A stretch of 64,000 nt of DNA from SKHV01 sp963678565 (lineage in GTDB: Bacteria > Bacteroidota > Bacteroidia > Bacteroidales > Prolixibacteraceae): the NCBI GenBank assembly GCA_963678565.1, contig OY782875.1, forward strand, positions 1 through 64,000, given 5' to 3'. The notes beneath the pieces are model-generated. The model had not been told where the DNA came from, did not search any database, and saw only the letters and a program-made list of their open reading frames with translations. Positions 16,981 through 26,037 of this stretch are shown here, piece by piece. A program made the position numbers and the translations under genes. Each line of letters begins with the position of its first letter. The first letter of the stretch is position 1.

Positions 16981-19143
16981 ATGGTGAAAAAGAAGAAAAA
17001 GAAAAATCCTTTTAAAAGTAAGAATAGTTTCAATAAAAAGCAGCTCAAAAAAATCATCCTTGACATTTGCTATAAAGAACCTTCCAAACTTTTTAATTAC
17101 AAACAAATCGCATCAACACTAAAAGTGAAAGATCCGGTTACCCGACAATTGATTACGGTTTCGTTGCAAGAATTAGTCGACGATGGTTATTTAGTCCAAA
17201 AAGAACGCGGAAAATATCAATTACAAGGAAAAACAGGACATATTGTGGGCATACTAGATATGACACAGCGCGGGTATGGATTTGTGGTTTCAGACGAATC
17301 GGAGGAAGACATTTTTATTGCGGGTTCCAATTTAAACAGAGCGTTAAATGGAGATAAAGTTCGCGTTTATTTGCATGCCCAACGAAAAAAGAAACAACCC
17401 GAAGGAGAAGTTATTGAAATAATTGAAAGAGCAAAAACAAGCTTTGTAGGCACCATCGAAATGTCGAGAAATTTTGCCTTTCTTTCACCAACAGGAAAAA
17501 GCAACTTCGATATTTTTATTCCAAAAGAAAAACTAAAAGGTGCACAGAATGGTGAAAAAGCCATCGCTAAAATAACCGACTGGCCCAAACATGCTAAAAA
17601 CCCATTTGGGGAAATTATTGATATTTTAGGAAAACCCGGAGACAACAATACCGAAATGCATGCGATCCTGGCTGAATTTGAATTGCCTTTCAAATTCGAC
17701 CCAAAGGTTGAAAAAGCAGCTGAAAAAATTCCGGAAGAAATTTCAAAAGAAGAAATTGCCAAAAGGCGAGATTTAAGAAATGTTCCAACATTGACTATTG
17801 ACCCAGCCGATGCAAAAGATTTTGACGATGCTCTTTCTGTTCAACAATTAGAAAACGGCAACTGGGAAATTGGAATTCATATTGCCGATGTTAGTCATTA
17901 TGTGCAACCCAATACGATAATCGATAACGAAGCTTACGAGCGTGCGACCTCAGTTTATTTAGTCGATCGAGTAGTTCCAATGTTGCCCGAAAAACTATCG
18001 AATGGCGTTTGTTCATTGCGCCCCAATGAAGACAAACTTTGCTTTTCAGCCATATTCGAATTAAATGAGAAAGCTCAAGTGCGCAAACAATGGTTCGGAA
18101 AAACCATTATTCATTCGGATAAACGATTTGATTATGCCGAAGCACAAGCAATCATCGAAACCGGAGAAGGCCCAATTTTAAAAGAAGAAATTTTAAAACT
18201 ACACGAATTAGCATGCCAACTTCGGAGCAAGCGATTTGATGGTGGTGCGATTTCTTTTGATAGAGTTGAAGTAAAATTCAATCTCGGCGATAACGGAAAA
18301 CCCCTTGGAATTTATTTCAAAGAAGCCAAGGAATCGAATCAATTGGTTGAGGAATTTATGCTACTTGCAAACCGAAAAGTTGCACAGTACGTTGGTAAAC
18401 CCGACAATGGCAAAAAAGGTAAAACCTTTGTTTACCGTATTCACGATAAACCCGATCCCGACAAATTAGAAAATTTCAATAATTTCATTCATAAATTTGG
18501 ATACGGAATTGAAATGCAGTCGACCAATGCAATTTCGAAATCATTGAATAAATTACTTCAAAATGTAAAAGGAAAATCGGAAGAAAATGTAATTGAAACT
18601 TTGGCTGTTCGATCAATGGCAAAAGCAGTTTACTCTACCCGAAACATTGGACACTACGGACTTTCATTTGAATACTATTCACACTTTACCTCTCCCATTC
18701 GAAGGTATCCCGATTTAATGGTTCATCGATTGCTGGAACGATATCTCGAAGGCGGTCGCTCGGCCAATGCCGATGCATTTGAGGAAAAATGCAAGCACAC
18801 TTCGAATATGGAACAACGCTCGGCCAATGCTGAACGCGCATCGATCAAATACAAACAAGTCGAGTTTATGCAAGATCATATCGGACAAGTTTTTGACGGT
18901 GTAATTTCGGGCGTTACCGACTGGGGAATCTATGTTGAATTGGATGAAAATAAGTGTGAAGGAATGGTAGCCATGCGAAATTTGAAAGACGATTTTTATT
19001 ATTTCGATGAGAAAAACTACTGTATCACAGGAACTCACTCTGAAAAATCGTATCAGCTAGGAAACCATGTAAAAATAAAAGTAACGCAAGCGAACCTGGA
19101 GCGAAAACAACTCGATTTTGAGTTGGTAGAAGAGGCAAATTAA
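16981..19143 (+). CDS. rnr: Ribonuclease R
   Basis: RNase R is a processive 3' to 5' exoribonuclease that degrades structured RNA. From the ATG at 16981 the protein has 720 residues: a Lys-rich N-terminus, a winged-helix segment, cold-shock OB folds, the RNB catalytic domain with DPADAKDFDDALSV (metal-binding aspartates), RSMAKAVYSTRN and HFTSPIRRYPDLMVHR, and a C-terminal S1 domain (GVISGVTDWGIYVEL). An in-frame ATG at 16921 would add 20 residues that are not family-like, so the internal start is preferred. A 14-nt sequence is exactly repeated 60 nt apart, at 18757 and 18817, giving two RSANA motifs. Confidence 0.93.
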   Translation: MVKKKKKKNPFKSKNSFNKKQLKKIILDICYKEPSKLFNYKQIASTLKVKDPVTRQLITVSLQELVDDGYLVQKERGKYQLQGKTGHIVGILDMTQRGYGFVVSDESEEDIFIAGSNLNRALNGDKVRVYLHAQRKKKQPEGEVIEIIERAKTSFVGTIEMSRNFAFLSPTGKSNFDIFIPKEKLKGAQNGEKAIAKITDWPKHAKNPFGEIIDILGKPGDNNTEMHAILAEFELPFKFDPKVEKAAEKIPEEISKEEIAKRRDLRNVPTLTIDPADAKDFDDALSVQQLENGNWEIGIHIADVSHYVQPNTIIDNEAYERATSVYLVDRVVPMLPEKLSNGVCSLRPNEDKLCFSAIFELNEKAQVRKQWFGKTIIHSDKRFDYAEAQAIIETGEGPILKEEILKLHELACQLRSKRFDGGAISFDRVEVKFNLGDNGKPLGIYFKEAKESNQLVEEFMLLANRKVAQYVGKPDNGKKGKTFVYRIHDKPDPDKLENFNNFIHKFGYGIEMQSTNAISKSLNKLLQNVKGKSEENVIETLAVRSMAKAVYSTRNIGHYGLSFEYYSHFTSPIRRYPDLMVHRLLERYLEGGRSANADAFEEKCKHTSNMEQRSANAERASIKYKQVEFMQDHIGQVFDGVISGVTDWGIYVELDENKCEGMVAMRNLKDDFYYFDEKNYCITGTHSEKSYQLGNHVKIKVTQANLERKQLDFELVEEAN

Positions 19144-19157
19144 AACCATTTTATTGA

Positions 19158-20285
19158 ATGAAGGCAAACTCATTTACTTTCTACCAACCTGATTTTTTAG
19201 CTGCCTTAGCTGCTTACCAATTACAAAAAGCAGGCTTTTCTGTTAAAATTATTCTGTCAGATCAACTGAATGAGCATTTACAATCGGAATATACCAGTTA
19301 TTATCCCGAAAAGCTTACCGATGTTGTTTCGTCTAAGCTCAATTATCGATTTTTAAATTCTATAAGCAATTTATTTCCGCATTTAATTACACGCAAACGA
19401 GTGTATACTTTTCATACAAATAACGAGTGGAATGCTAAAAATCTTGCAGCCATCGATAAACTAATGGGATACGATCGTGAAATGGCTGCTTTTCCAATTA
19501 AACCAAATATTATATTCAATCACGATGGCCAAATTCTGAAAAAAGGAGCACAAGTTATCGAATATCGCTTCGATCGGCATCAAGCGATATACGAGCTACT
19601 AAAAAAATGCAAACAACTTGGCTCGCAAATTCTTTTTGATGACAGCCCAAAATTGAAAGAAACCATCATTCTTTCTAAACCAATCGACACCTTTACAAGC
19701 TCAATAAAAGGCAAGCGACTTCCGGTTGAAAATGCAGTTATTTTAAAATCTGATAGTTATGATGTTGAACTTTATAATTTACAACAAGGACTTCAAATCA
19801 ATATTCAATCCTTATCTACGACGATTGATAAATCGAAAGCAATTGAACTTTTAAACGATCTTGATATTCAATTGGAGGAAGCTGCAATCAACTCAGTATC
19901 AAAATCAGTTACTAAAAGTACTGAACTAGTAATTTCTGATGCAAAGTTAAGCGACTTAAGAGCTGGATGGAACAAAGTTGTCGACCTACTTCGCAATAAT
20001 TTTAGTTTAAACAAAAGAGCTTTCAACTTAGATAAACCAGCTGAAAAACTCTCGGCAAATTACACAAAGCTACAGCTTGCTTGCGAACAACAATACGATC
20101 AAGCCAAGCAAACCGGCATTCAGTTTAGATCCTTTGAGAAAATTTATTATCGTTACATCAATTCAATTGAAGAGATGATTGAAAGTGCATATGAAATGAT
20201 GTCATTTGAGCGAGATCCTGAGAAAATTTGGGATTCGGTATTAGAAGATCATTTAAAAGAGGAATGGAATAATTTAATAAGATAA
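19158..20285 (+). CDS. Degenerate GlpD-like FAD-oxidoreductase-fold protein
   Basis: A 375-residue protein with no confident family. Its layout resembles aerobic glycerol-3-phosphate dehydrogenase: an opening beta-alpha-beta (AALAAYQLQKAGFSVKIIL), a segment like the GlpD APHL region (SNLFPHLITRKRVYTF) and then VIEYRFDRHQAIYELLKKC before a strand, as where GlpD has its substrate-domain entry. The glycine-rich FAD motif is replaced by YQPDF, and the usual HGG segment is missing, so FAD binding is doubtful. The C-terminal 100 residues are helical and charged. It starts 14 nt after rnr and probably shares its transcript. The resemblance is by eye and could be wrong. Confidence 0.4.
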   Translation: MKANSFTFYQPDFLAALAAYQLQKAGFSVKIILSDQLNEHLQSEYTSYYPEKLTDVVSSKLNYRFLNSISNLFPHLITRKRVYTFHTNNEWNAKNLAAIDKLMGYDREMAAFPIKPNIIFNHDGQILKKGAQVIEYRFDRHQAIYELLKKCKQLGSQILFDDSPKLKETIILSKPIDTFTSSIKGKRLPVENAVILKSDSYDVELYNLQQGLQINIQSLSTTIDKSKAIELLNDLDIQLEEAAINSVSKSVTKSTELVISDAKLSDLRAGWNKVVDLLRNNFSLNKRAFNLDKPAEKLSANYTKLQLACEQQYDQAKQTGIQFRSFEKIYYRYINSIEEMIESAYEMMSFERDPEKIWDSVLEDHLKEEWNNLIR

Positions 20286-20286
20286 A

Positions 20287-20315
20287 GTCTTAATCCTGTT
20301 TTTCTGAATTAAGAC
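20287..20315. terminator. Hairpin between convergent genes
   Basis: GTCTTAAT (20287-20294) and ATTAAGAC (20308-20315) form an 8-bp stem around a T-rich loop. The flanking T tracts are weak, so termination is plausible for both neighbours but not strong. Confidence 0.45.
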
Positions 20316-20331
20316 CTTATCGCATCTGTAA

Positions 20332-22170
20332 TTAAAACGTAAAATTCACCCCTGCAAACATGGTTGTACCCGGCATTGTATAATATCTGTTCACCTGATA
20401 CTCAGCACCCAATAAATTCTCGCCACTTACAAAAGCTTTGAGATTTTCATTGATACTATAGGCTACTTTTGCATTTAGTAAGGTATAACTTTCTAAATTT
20501 TCTATCGGAGTTGGATCATTATCTAAATCATTCACACTTTGAACATTAGCCGACAACATTAACTTATTTAATTTATAAGTTGCGCTTACAAACAAATGAT
20601 TTTTGGGTGTCGCATAAACTGGGGTTTCCATCATAATGTAACTATATGTAGCATGCAATTTTAAATTATTAATTGGGTTTGCATTGGCCGCTATTTCAAT
20701 TCCTTGATTGTTTACACTTCCTGCATTCATGTACTTAAAAACTCCATTTACCGGAACGCCAACAATCATATTATCGCCATTTAAAGCGAATATAGTTAAC
20801 TCTGTTCTAAGCTTTTTTCCAAAGAAATACTGCTCAACACCTAACTCATAATTGATGATTGATTCGGGCAACAAATTTGCATTTTGTGGAGGAAACAAAA
20901 ATAATTCACGCATGGTTGGACTTCGATAACCTTTTGAGAAATTCGCTTTGATATTTGTTGTTGAATTCACATTGTAAGTTGCACCTGCCGACGGAATCCA
21001 TTCGCTGCCGTAAATGCTGTTATTTTGAAAACGTAAACCTGCATTCACTGCAAATTTATCGGCAATCTTTTGTTGCACCAAACCATAAAACCCAAGCTCA
21101 GTAATCGAAGTATCAGCCAAAACAATTCCATTTCCCATCATCGCTTTAACGTTCTCAGCCAATCCACCGTAATTCATATAATCGGCTCCAAGGGTAAATA
21201 AGTTCCCTTCAAGCAATTCAAACGACTGGTACAAATTCAATCCAAAATTATGGTCGATAGAATGAAAACCGCTGGTAATATCATGTTCGCCAAAATTATA
21301 GAAGAACTTTAGTGCTCCCGATGATTTTTGAAACTCGTTTTGAAGCGAAACAGCACCATAGCCACGTAATATGTCGATAGAATCACCATACTGTCCGGCT
21401 TCAGTGTCTGGTCCGGGATCGTTAGCATCAAAAGAAGCCAAACTAAAATCGGCAGTTGCATAAAAGTTGCTATTAATTGCATATCCAGCTTTTACATAAC
21501 CATTGGTAATTGCAAACTCAGAATTCGGACGATGTCCATCGGTTTGATCACGATTAATCGATCCAAACAAGCTGAGTTTATCTTTTTTGTAACCAAGCGA
21601 ACCCAGATATTTCTGTGTGTTGTAAGCTCCATACATCACACGTGCATTTCCGTGAATTTTATCTTCGTTTTGCTTTTTGGTAATGATGTTAATCACGCCC
21701 CCCATGGCATTCGAACCATATAAAACAGAACCTGGGCCACGAATCACCTCAACTCTTTCAACATCACTAGCCACATAAGAATCGGGCAATGGATGCCCCA
21801 TGATCCCCATAAATTGTGGATGACCATCAATAAGCATAAGCACCCCTGTGGTTGGACTTCCTCCAATTCCACGAATCGAAATTTGTCCGGCAGAGCCATC
21901 GGCAACTCCGTACCCCGTAACTCCACGCTCAGTAACAAATAAGCCCGGAACTCTTCCACTTAACACCGATAGAAGTGCAGATTCATCGGTTTCCTCAATT
22001 TGTTCGCTATTTACTACTGTAATTGCAAAAGGACTATTATTCTTGTTTATTTTCACCTGCGAACCCGTAACGACCACCTCTTCAATTTGAATCGTATCAT
22101 TGACTGATTCTTGTGCTTTTATAGTAAAGCCGATAGCTATACTTAAACTCAAAAGAAATAATTTCTTCAT
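20332..22170 (-). CDS. TonB-dependent outer-membrane receptor
   Basis: A 612-residue receptor that imports an unknown small ligand with energy from TonB. The signal peptide ends at IKAQ. A TonB-box-like IEEVVVTG opens the plug, which contains SIRGIGGSPTTGVLMLIDG and VERVEVIRGPGSVLYGSNAMGGVINIIT. A 22-strand barrel follows, ending in the aromatic terminus MFAGVNFTF. It lacks the carboxypeptidase-like N-terminal domain of SusC, so it belongs to the siderophore/cobalamin/metal receptor type. The NikR-fold regulator gene lies directly upstream on the same strand, with two 21-bp-spaced direct repeats between, so metal or metal-chelate uptake is a reasonable inference. Confidence 0.9.
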   Translation of the reverse strand: MKKLFLLSLSIAIGFTIKAQESVNDTIQIEEVVVTGSQVKINKNNSPFAITVVNSEQIEETDESALLSVLSGRVPGLFVTERGVTGYGVADGSAGQISIRGIGGSPTTGVLMLIDGHPQFMGIMGHPLPDSYVASDVERVEVIRGPGSVLYGSNAMGGVINIITKKQNEDKIHGNARVMYGAYNTQKYLGSLGYKKDKLSLFGSINRDQTDGHRPNSEFAITNGYVKAGYAINSNFYATADFSLASFDANDPGPDTEAGQYGDSIDILRGYGAVSLQNEFQKSSGALKFFYNFGEHDITSGFHSIDHNFGLNLYQSFELLEGNLFTLGADYMNYGGLAENVKAMMGNGIVLADTSITELGFYGLVQQKIADKFAVNAGLRFQNNSIYGSEWIPSAGATYNVNSTTNIKANFSKGYRSPTMRELFLFPPQNANLLPESIINYELGVEQYFFGKKLRTELTIFALNGDNMIVGVPVNGVFKYMNAGSVNNQGIEIAANANPINNLKLHATYSYIMMETPVYATPKNHLFVSATYKLNKLMLSANVQSVNDLDNDPTPIENLESYTLLNAKVAYSINENLKAFVSGENLLGAEYQVNRYYTMPGTTMFAGVNFTF

Positions 22171-22179
22171 ATTTTAAAA

Positions 22180-22210
22180 TTTCGTGTTATCTTTTTTAAT
22201 TTTCGTGTTA
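22180..22210 (-). repeat. Two direct repeats with 21-bp period, candidate operator
   Basis: On the minus strand TAACACGAAA occurs at 22210-22201 and again at 22189-22180, exactly 21 bp apart (two helical turns). The downstream copy ends 9 nt before the TonB receptor ATG. The layout suits binding of a dimeric or tetrameric ribbon-helix-helix protein to one DNA face. It is not the inverted repeat reported for Escherichia coli NikR. Confidence 0.5.
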
Positions 22211-22229
22211 CGAATATGGCAAAAAAAAT

Positions 22230-22631
22230 CTACTTTGCCTTACTCATTAATAATTTTCCGTGTTCAAGTCCTTTTATGCTAATTAGTTTCTCAGAAATTT
22301 CTGTTAATACTTTTGATGGTCCTTCAACTGCAAACAGTTCCATATAGTTTTCTTCATTCAACACAAAACGTTGTACCGAAAGAATTCGCTCGGAGTATTC
22401 GAGCTGAATTTGTGCAGTTTTGACCATTACTTCGGTTTTGTTTTGTTTGTAAACAAGGGTAATGGCACCTGCAACAATGTTATCGCAGCGCCATTTTTTC
22501 TCAACTAAATTATTTTCAATTAAAAATCGAATTGCCCGCGACCTATTGGCAAAGCCATTCTCTGAAACATATTCATCCAATGCTTCTAAAATTTCTTCTT
22601 CCAAGGATACCCCAAATCTTGTTACAGCCAT
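22230..22631 (-). CDS. NikR-fold ribbon-helix-helix regulator lacking nickel ligands
   Basis: A 133-residue transcription factor with an N-terminal ribbon-helix-helix (VTRFGVSLEEEILEALDEYV, NRSRAIRFLIE) and a C-terminal ACT-like domain with the NikR-typical ending KGLEHGKLL. Ungapped alignment with E. coli NikR over the metal-site segment puts Leu77, Arg88, Val90 and Tyr96 at the four nickel ligands (His76, His87, His89, Cys95). No His occurs in that region at all. So it is a NikR homologue by fold but is unlikely to bind nickel at the classical site. It lies 59 nt upstream of the TonB receptor and probably regulates it; the true effector is unknown. Confidence 0.8.
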   Translation of the reverse strand: MAVTRFGVSLEEEILEALDEYVSENGFANRSRAIRFLIENNLVEKKWRCDNIVAGAITLVYKQNKTEVMVKTAQIQLEYSERILSVQRFVLNEENYMELFAVEGPSKVLTEISEKLISIKGLEHGKLLMSKAK

Positions 22632-22684
22632 AACTTTTTTAAATTCCTTTCCATATAAAGTTAAAACTAATGTTGAATTTCATA

Positions 22685-24577
22685 TTACCCAATGTTAGAG
22701 GTCATTTTAATTCCAGATTGTAAATTTTTAATGAATTTAAAGATCTCTTTCAAGGTTGAATACTCCACTTGTGTTAAATTATCAATCGGAACAAAATTAG
22801 TCGGCGGTTCCGACTCTTCGATGATGCTAACTGATTGATTCTTCAAACGCATTCCCATCAAATAATAGTAGGCATGCCGAATTTCTTTATATTGCTTTTC
22901 ATTGTAATGCCCTTCTTCCAATAATCGCTGCATACGTTTTCCGGTATTGGCTTCAATTATTTTATTTTTCAAAGCATACATCCGAATTGTATCAACAATT
23001 GGATTCATTGCGTGCTTGATATTAAAAACCTTTCTGTCGTCTTTTGAAATTGTTTTAATATTATTGAAGAATGTTAATGGCGGCTCGTAATGTAAGGCAT
23101 TGGAAATTAGATAATATAAAAACTGAGATGAGGTCTTATCAATACAATCAATCATGTATTGATCGAGCTCTTGGAATAAATATTTATTACCATAAATCAA
23201 TCGACAATCGAAGAACGTTGAAAACTTAATGACATTATCGGGTGAGGCTTCGTTAATCCATTGATCGTATGTTCGTTTCCAATGAGACAAAGAGTGCGTC
23301 CATTTTGGATTCATCGCCATAAAACCACCTTCGCAAAATTTAAATCCAACATAATTCAATCGTTCAGAAATCATTTTGGCAAATTCGAGAAAATACTCCC
23401 GGACCTCTTCCCTTTTTTCGTTGGCCTTGTCTTCGTAAATAATCGCATTGTCTTGATCGGTAACCAGCGTTTGCTCTTGTCGCCCTTCGCTGCCCATTAC
23501 CATAAAAGCAAATTTTGCGGGAGCCGGTGGCATCTCATTTTTAACTCCTTCAATTACCTGCAATAAAATTGTATCGGCAATGGTAGTTACGATTTGATTT
23601 ACAATTTCGGCATTTACCCCTCGACCAATAAGGCGAGTAATAAGCTCCGGAACACGAGACCATTTTTCTTTTAACTCATCGGCTGTGCGTGCCAATTTCA
23701 CCCCTTGGATAAAAACTAATGGAGATTGCGCATGCTCGGTAAGTAAACGGTATCGACTGATATATCCTATGTTTTCACTTCCACGACGTACCAAAATAAA
23801 TTCGAGTTTCGACTGAAACATCTTCAAAAGTGCATCGTAAACCAGTGCGTCGTGCTGAATCGCTATATAATTCTTCTTTAAAAAGGTTTTAGCCTGTACT
23901 GTATTACTTTCTCCTTTTGACATTACCCGTTTTACAAGCATGTCCTTAGTAATAATCCCAGCAATCTTATCATCTTCTTCAACATAGACACAATTAACGG
24001 TTTGGTCGACCATAACTTTTGCAATGTCAGCTGCCGTATCAATTGGGGAACAAAGAATTAATTTTCGAGGAGTAATTGTATCAATGGTACGAGTAAAAAT
24101 TTGATCTGCATCGATAAAATTACCTTCAATTGAGTTATTACGTTTGATAAATTGCGCGTATTCATCGTTCAACATTTTTTGCCCAAATTGATGGGTGAAA
24201 TATTGAAAAAACTTCTCGTAGCTTCGACAGATTGCTTTAAACTCATCACGATTGAGTGTTAGAATTTTAGTTCCCTTGTGTGCTACAACCGAACGAATCG
24301 ATTTCTTTTTATTTAATAATATTGACCCTCCGCCATATACAAATCCGGCAGTATAATACTTTTCTAATTTTTTTTCGTGATTATGATCGTAAAAGAAGGC
24401 ATCGTATTGCCCTTCAACGATTATATCGATACTATTCAATTCTGTTTTATCTTGATAATAAACGTTGGTTTCAATTTTAAACTCAAACGATTTCATCAAA
24501 TCAGCTACTTCCTCTAAAACCGAATGCGGAAGCAAATTAAATGGCTCAACTTTTTGCAAAAACGATACTCTATCCAC
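22685..24577 (-). CDS. cNMP-binding/CBS/DUF294 nucleotidyltransferase-like protein
   Basis: A 630-residue cytoplasmic signalling-type protein. Residues about 15-135 form a cyclic-nucleotide-binding beta barrel (IDIIVEGQYDAFFY, AGFVYGGGSILL). A CBS pair follows (about 155-285). The DUF294 nucleotidyltransferase-like domain contains GSEGRQEQTLVTDQDNA, in which the Gly-Ser and two aspartates match a GlnB/GlnD-type uridylyltransferase active site. A helical C-terminal DUF294 domain ends the protein. Its target is unknown in this family. It sits 18 nt after the DnaQ-type exonuclease gene; the same pair is often adjacent in other bacteria. Confidence 0.85.
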   Translation of the reverse strand: MDRVSFLQKVEPFNLLPHSVLEEVADLMKSFEFKIETNVYYQDKTELNSIDIIVEGQYDAFFYDHNHEKKLEKYYTAGFVYGGGSILLNKKKSIRSVVAHKGTKILTLNRDEFKAICRSYEKFFQYFTHQFGQKMLNDEYAQFIKRNNSIEGNFIDADQIFTRTIDTITPRKLILCSPIDTAADIAKVMVDQTVNCVYVEEDDKIAGIITKDMLVKRVMSKGESNTVQAKTFLKKNYIAIQHDALVYDALLKMFQSKLEFILVRRGSENIGYISRYRLLTEHAQSPLVFIQGVKLARTADELKEKWSRVPELITRLIGRGVNAEIVNQIVTTIADTILLQVIEGVKNEMPPAPAKFAFMVMGSEGRQEQTLVTDQDNAIIYEDKANEKREEVREYFLEFAKMISERLNYVGFKFCEGGFMAMNPKWTHSLSHWKRTYDQWINEASPDNVIKFSTFFDCRLIYGNKYLFQELDQYMIDCIDKTSSQFLYYLISNALHYEPPLTFFNNIKTISKDDRKVFNIKHAMNPIVDTIRMYALKNKIIEANTGKRMQRLLEEGHYNEKQYKEIRHAYYYLMGMRLKNQSVSIIEESEPPTNFVPIDNLTQVEYSTLKEIFKFIKNLQSGIKMTSNIG

Positions 24578-24595
24578 CTCAAACGATTTTGATTG

Positions 24596-25243
24596 TTAGT
24601 TTCCAATTTTATTAAATATTTTCCAAAGCTTCGACCCTCTTGATTTGCTTTGTTGTAAGATATCTTTCTCTGTAAGACTTCCCTTATTTAGCAACTCGAA
24701 GAAAACTTCGCTAGTTGCTTTCACATCGTATTTTGCATTATGATAATTTTCAACATCCTCGTGAAAAAGATATCGATATAACTCATCAAGTCTTAAGCTA
24801 TTTCTGCCAAAATGCGTTGCAATTTTTGCAGAATATTGCATGGTACAGAAGCGCTGTAAGTTTCCAAAAGTATTATCAAAACCTACTCGTGAAAAACCTA
24901 CTTCGAGCATTTTTTTATCAAACTCGATAAAATGCCCAACCACCAAAGGTTTATATTTCTCCAGATCATCGCTTAACAATTGTAAGACCTTTTCTCTTGA
25001 AATTCCTTTCTCACGAATTATTTCGTTTGTGATTCCGTGAATTGCCAGGGAATCTTTGTTTATTTCAATTTCACCTGCATCGATATAATAATCTTTATGA
25101 ACTACGTGTGTTCCATCTTTCTTAAAAACACTCCAAGCGATCTGCAAAATATATGGCCACTTTTGGGTATTAGCTGTTGACTCTTTCCAATTATCAGGTA
25201 TTCCAGAGGTTTCTGTATCGATAAATAAAATGTAGTCCTGCAT
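24596..25243 (-). CDS. 3'-5' exonuclease of the DnaQ (DEDDh) family
   Basis: A 215-residue exonuclease domain protein. Exo I is FIDTETSGIP with the Asp-Glu pair, Exo II is VVGHFIEFDKKML, and Exo III is YHNAKYDVKAT with the His and Asp of the DEDDh type. No polymerase or helicase domain is fused, so it may act on DNA or RNA ends in a separate pathway. It lies between ispD (15 nt upstream) and the CBS/DUF294 gene (18 nt downstream), suggesting cotranscription of all three. Confidence 0.88.
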   Translation of the reverse strand: MQDYILFIDTETSGIPDNWKESTANTQKWPYILQIAWSVFKKDGTHVVHKDYYIDAGEIEINKDSLAIHGITNEIIREKGISREKVLQLLSDDLEKYKPLVVGHFIEFDKKMLEVGFSRVGFDNTFGNLQRFCTMQYSAKIATHFGRNSLRLDELYRYLFHEDVENYHNAKYDVKATSEVFFELLNKGSLTEKDILQQSKSRGSKLWKIFNKIGN

Positions 25244-25258
25244 AAAATAAAAATAGTT

Positions 25259-25921
25259 TTAGTCTAAAAGCGCCTTAGCAATTTTTAAATCTGTTTCGTG
25301 AGTAATTTTGATATTCTCTCGGTTACCCTCCACCAAATTGATTTCAATTCCTAAATTTTCTAAAACCGATGCATCGTCGGTAAATCCCGATTCAAACTCT
25401 TGTTGATATGCCTTCTTAATCAATTCGATTTGAAAAGCTTGTGGTGTTTGGATTGAAACAAATTCGCTGCGATTTGCCATCATGCTTTTTTTGTCCAACA
25501 CTTTTCTGATCGACTCAATTAGTGGCAAAACCGGAATCACATTTCCCTTCTCAATTGCAACGGCGTTACAACGCTCAATCGTTTTAAGTGAGACCAATGG
25601 ACGAACACCGTCGTGAATAAAAACAATTCCCTTTCCAGTAAGTTGATCCAAGCCATTTTTTACACTAAAAAATCGTTCTTTCCCACCAGCAATAACTCGA
25701 TGCGAAACTTTAAAATTGAATTCCTTGCACAAGATGTTCCAATTTTCAATTTCAGATTTAGGTAACACAATAACAATTTCAATTTCCGAATTAAACTCGA
25801 GAAACCGATTGATTGTATGCATTAAAATCGGTTGATTATTCAATAGTAAAAATTGTTTTGGAACAGTTGCATTCATTCTGTTTCCTTTACCACCCGCAAC
25901 AATTAAGGCTACTTGCTTCAT
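25259..25921 (-). CDS. ispD: 2-C-methyl-D-erythritol 4-phosphate cytidylyltransferase
   Basis: IspD joins CTP and methylerythritol 4-phosphate in the non-mevalonate isoprenoid pathway. The 220-residue product has the nucleotide-binding start IVAGGKGNRM with the Lys of PKQFLLL, the segment FIHDGVRPLVS, and the substrate region IQTPQAFQ and FTDDASVLE. Length and motifs are normal for IspD, although TarI-type ribitol-phosphate cytidylyltransferases are close relatives. It appears to be the first gene of a minus-strand run. Confidence 0.92.
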   Translation of the reverse strand: MKQVALIVAGGKGNRMNATVPKQFLLLNNQPILMHTINRFLEFNSEIEIVIVLPKSEIENWNILCKEFNFKVSHRVIAGGKERFFSVKNGLDQLTGKGIVFIHDGVRPLVSLKTIERCNAVAIEKGNVIPVLPLIESIRKVLDKKSMMANRSEFVSIQTPQAFQIELIKKAYQQEFESGFTDDASVLENLGIEINLVEGNRENIKITHETDLKIAKALLD

Positions 25922-26037
25922 TTTTTAATATTAAACGATAAATGTACGTAAAGTTATTATATGTTGAAGAATCTAAATGATATTCAACAATAGATTAATA
26001 TTGATGTTATTTTAGTGCACTCAAAAAATATTAGTTT

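Noticed and set aside
17367..17762. Long minus-strand reading frame inside rnr
   Set aside because: It is antisense to the conserved OB/RNB region, has no recognisable motif, and reflects codon bias of the sense gene.
22230..22631. Functional nickel sensor NikR
   Set aside because: The four nickel ligands are absent by alignment, so the gene symbol nikR was not given.
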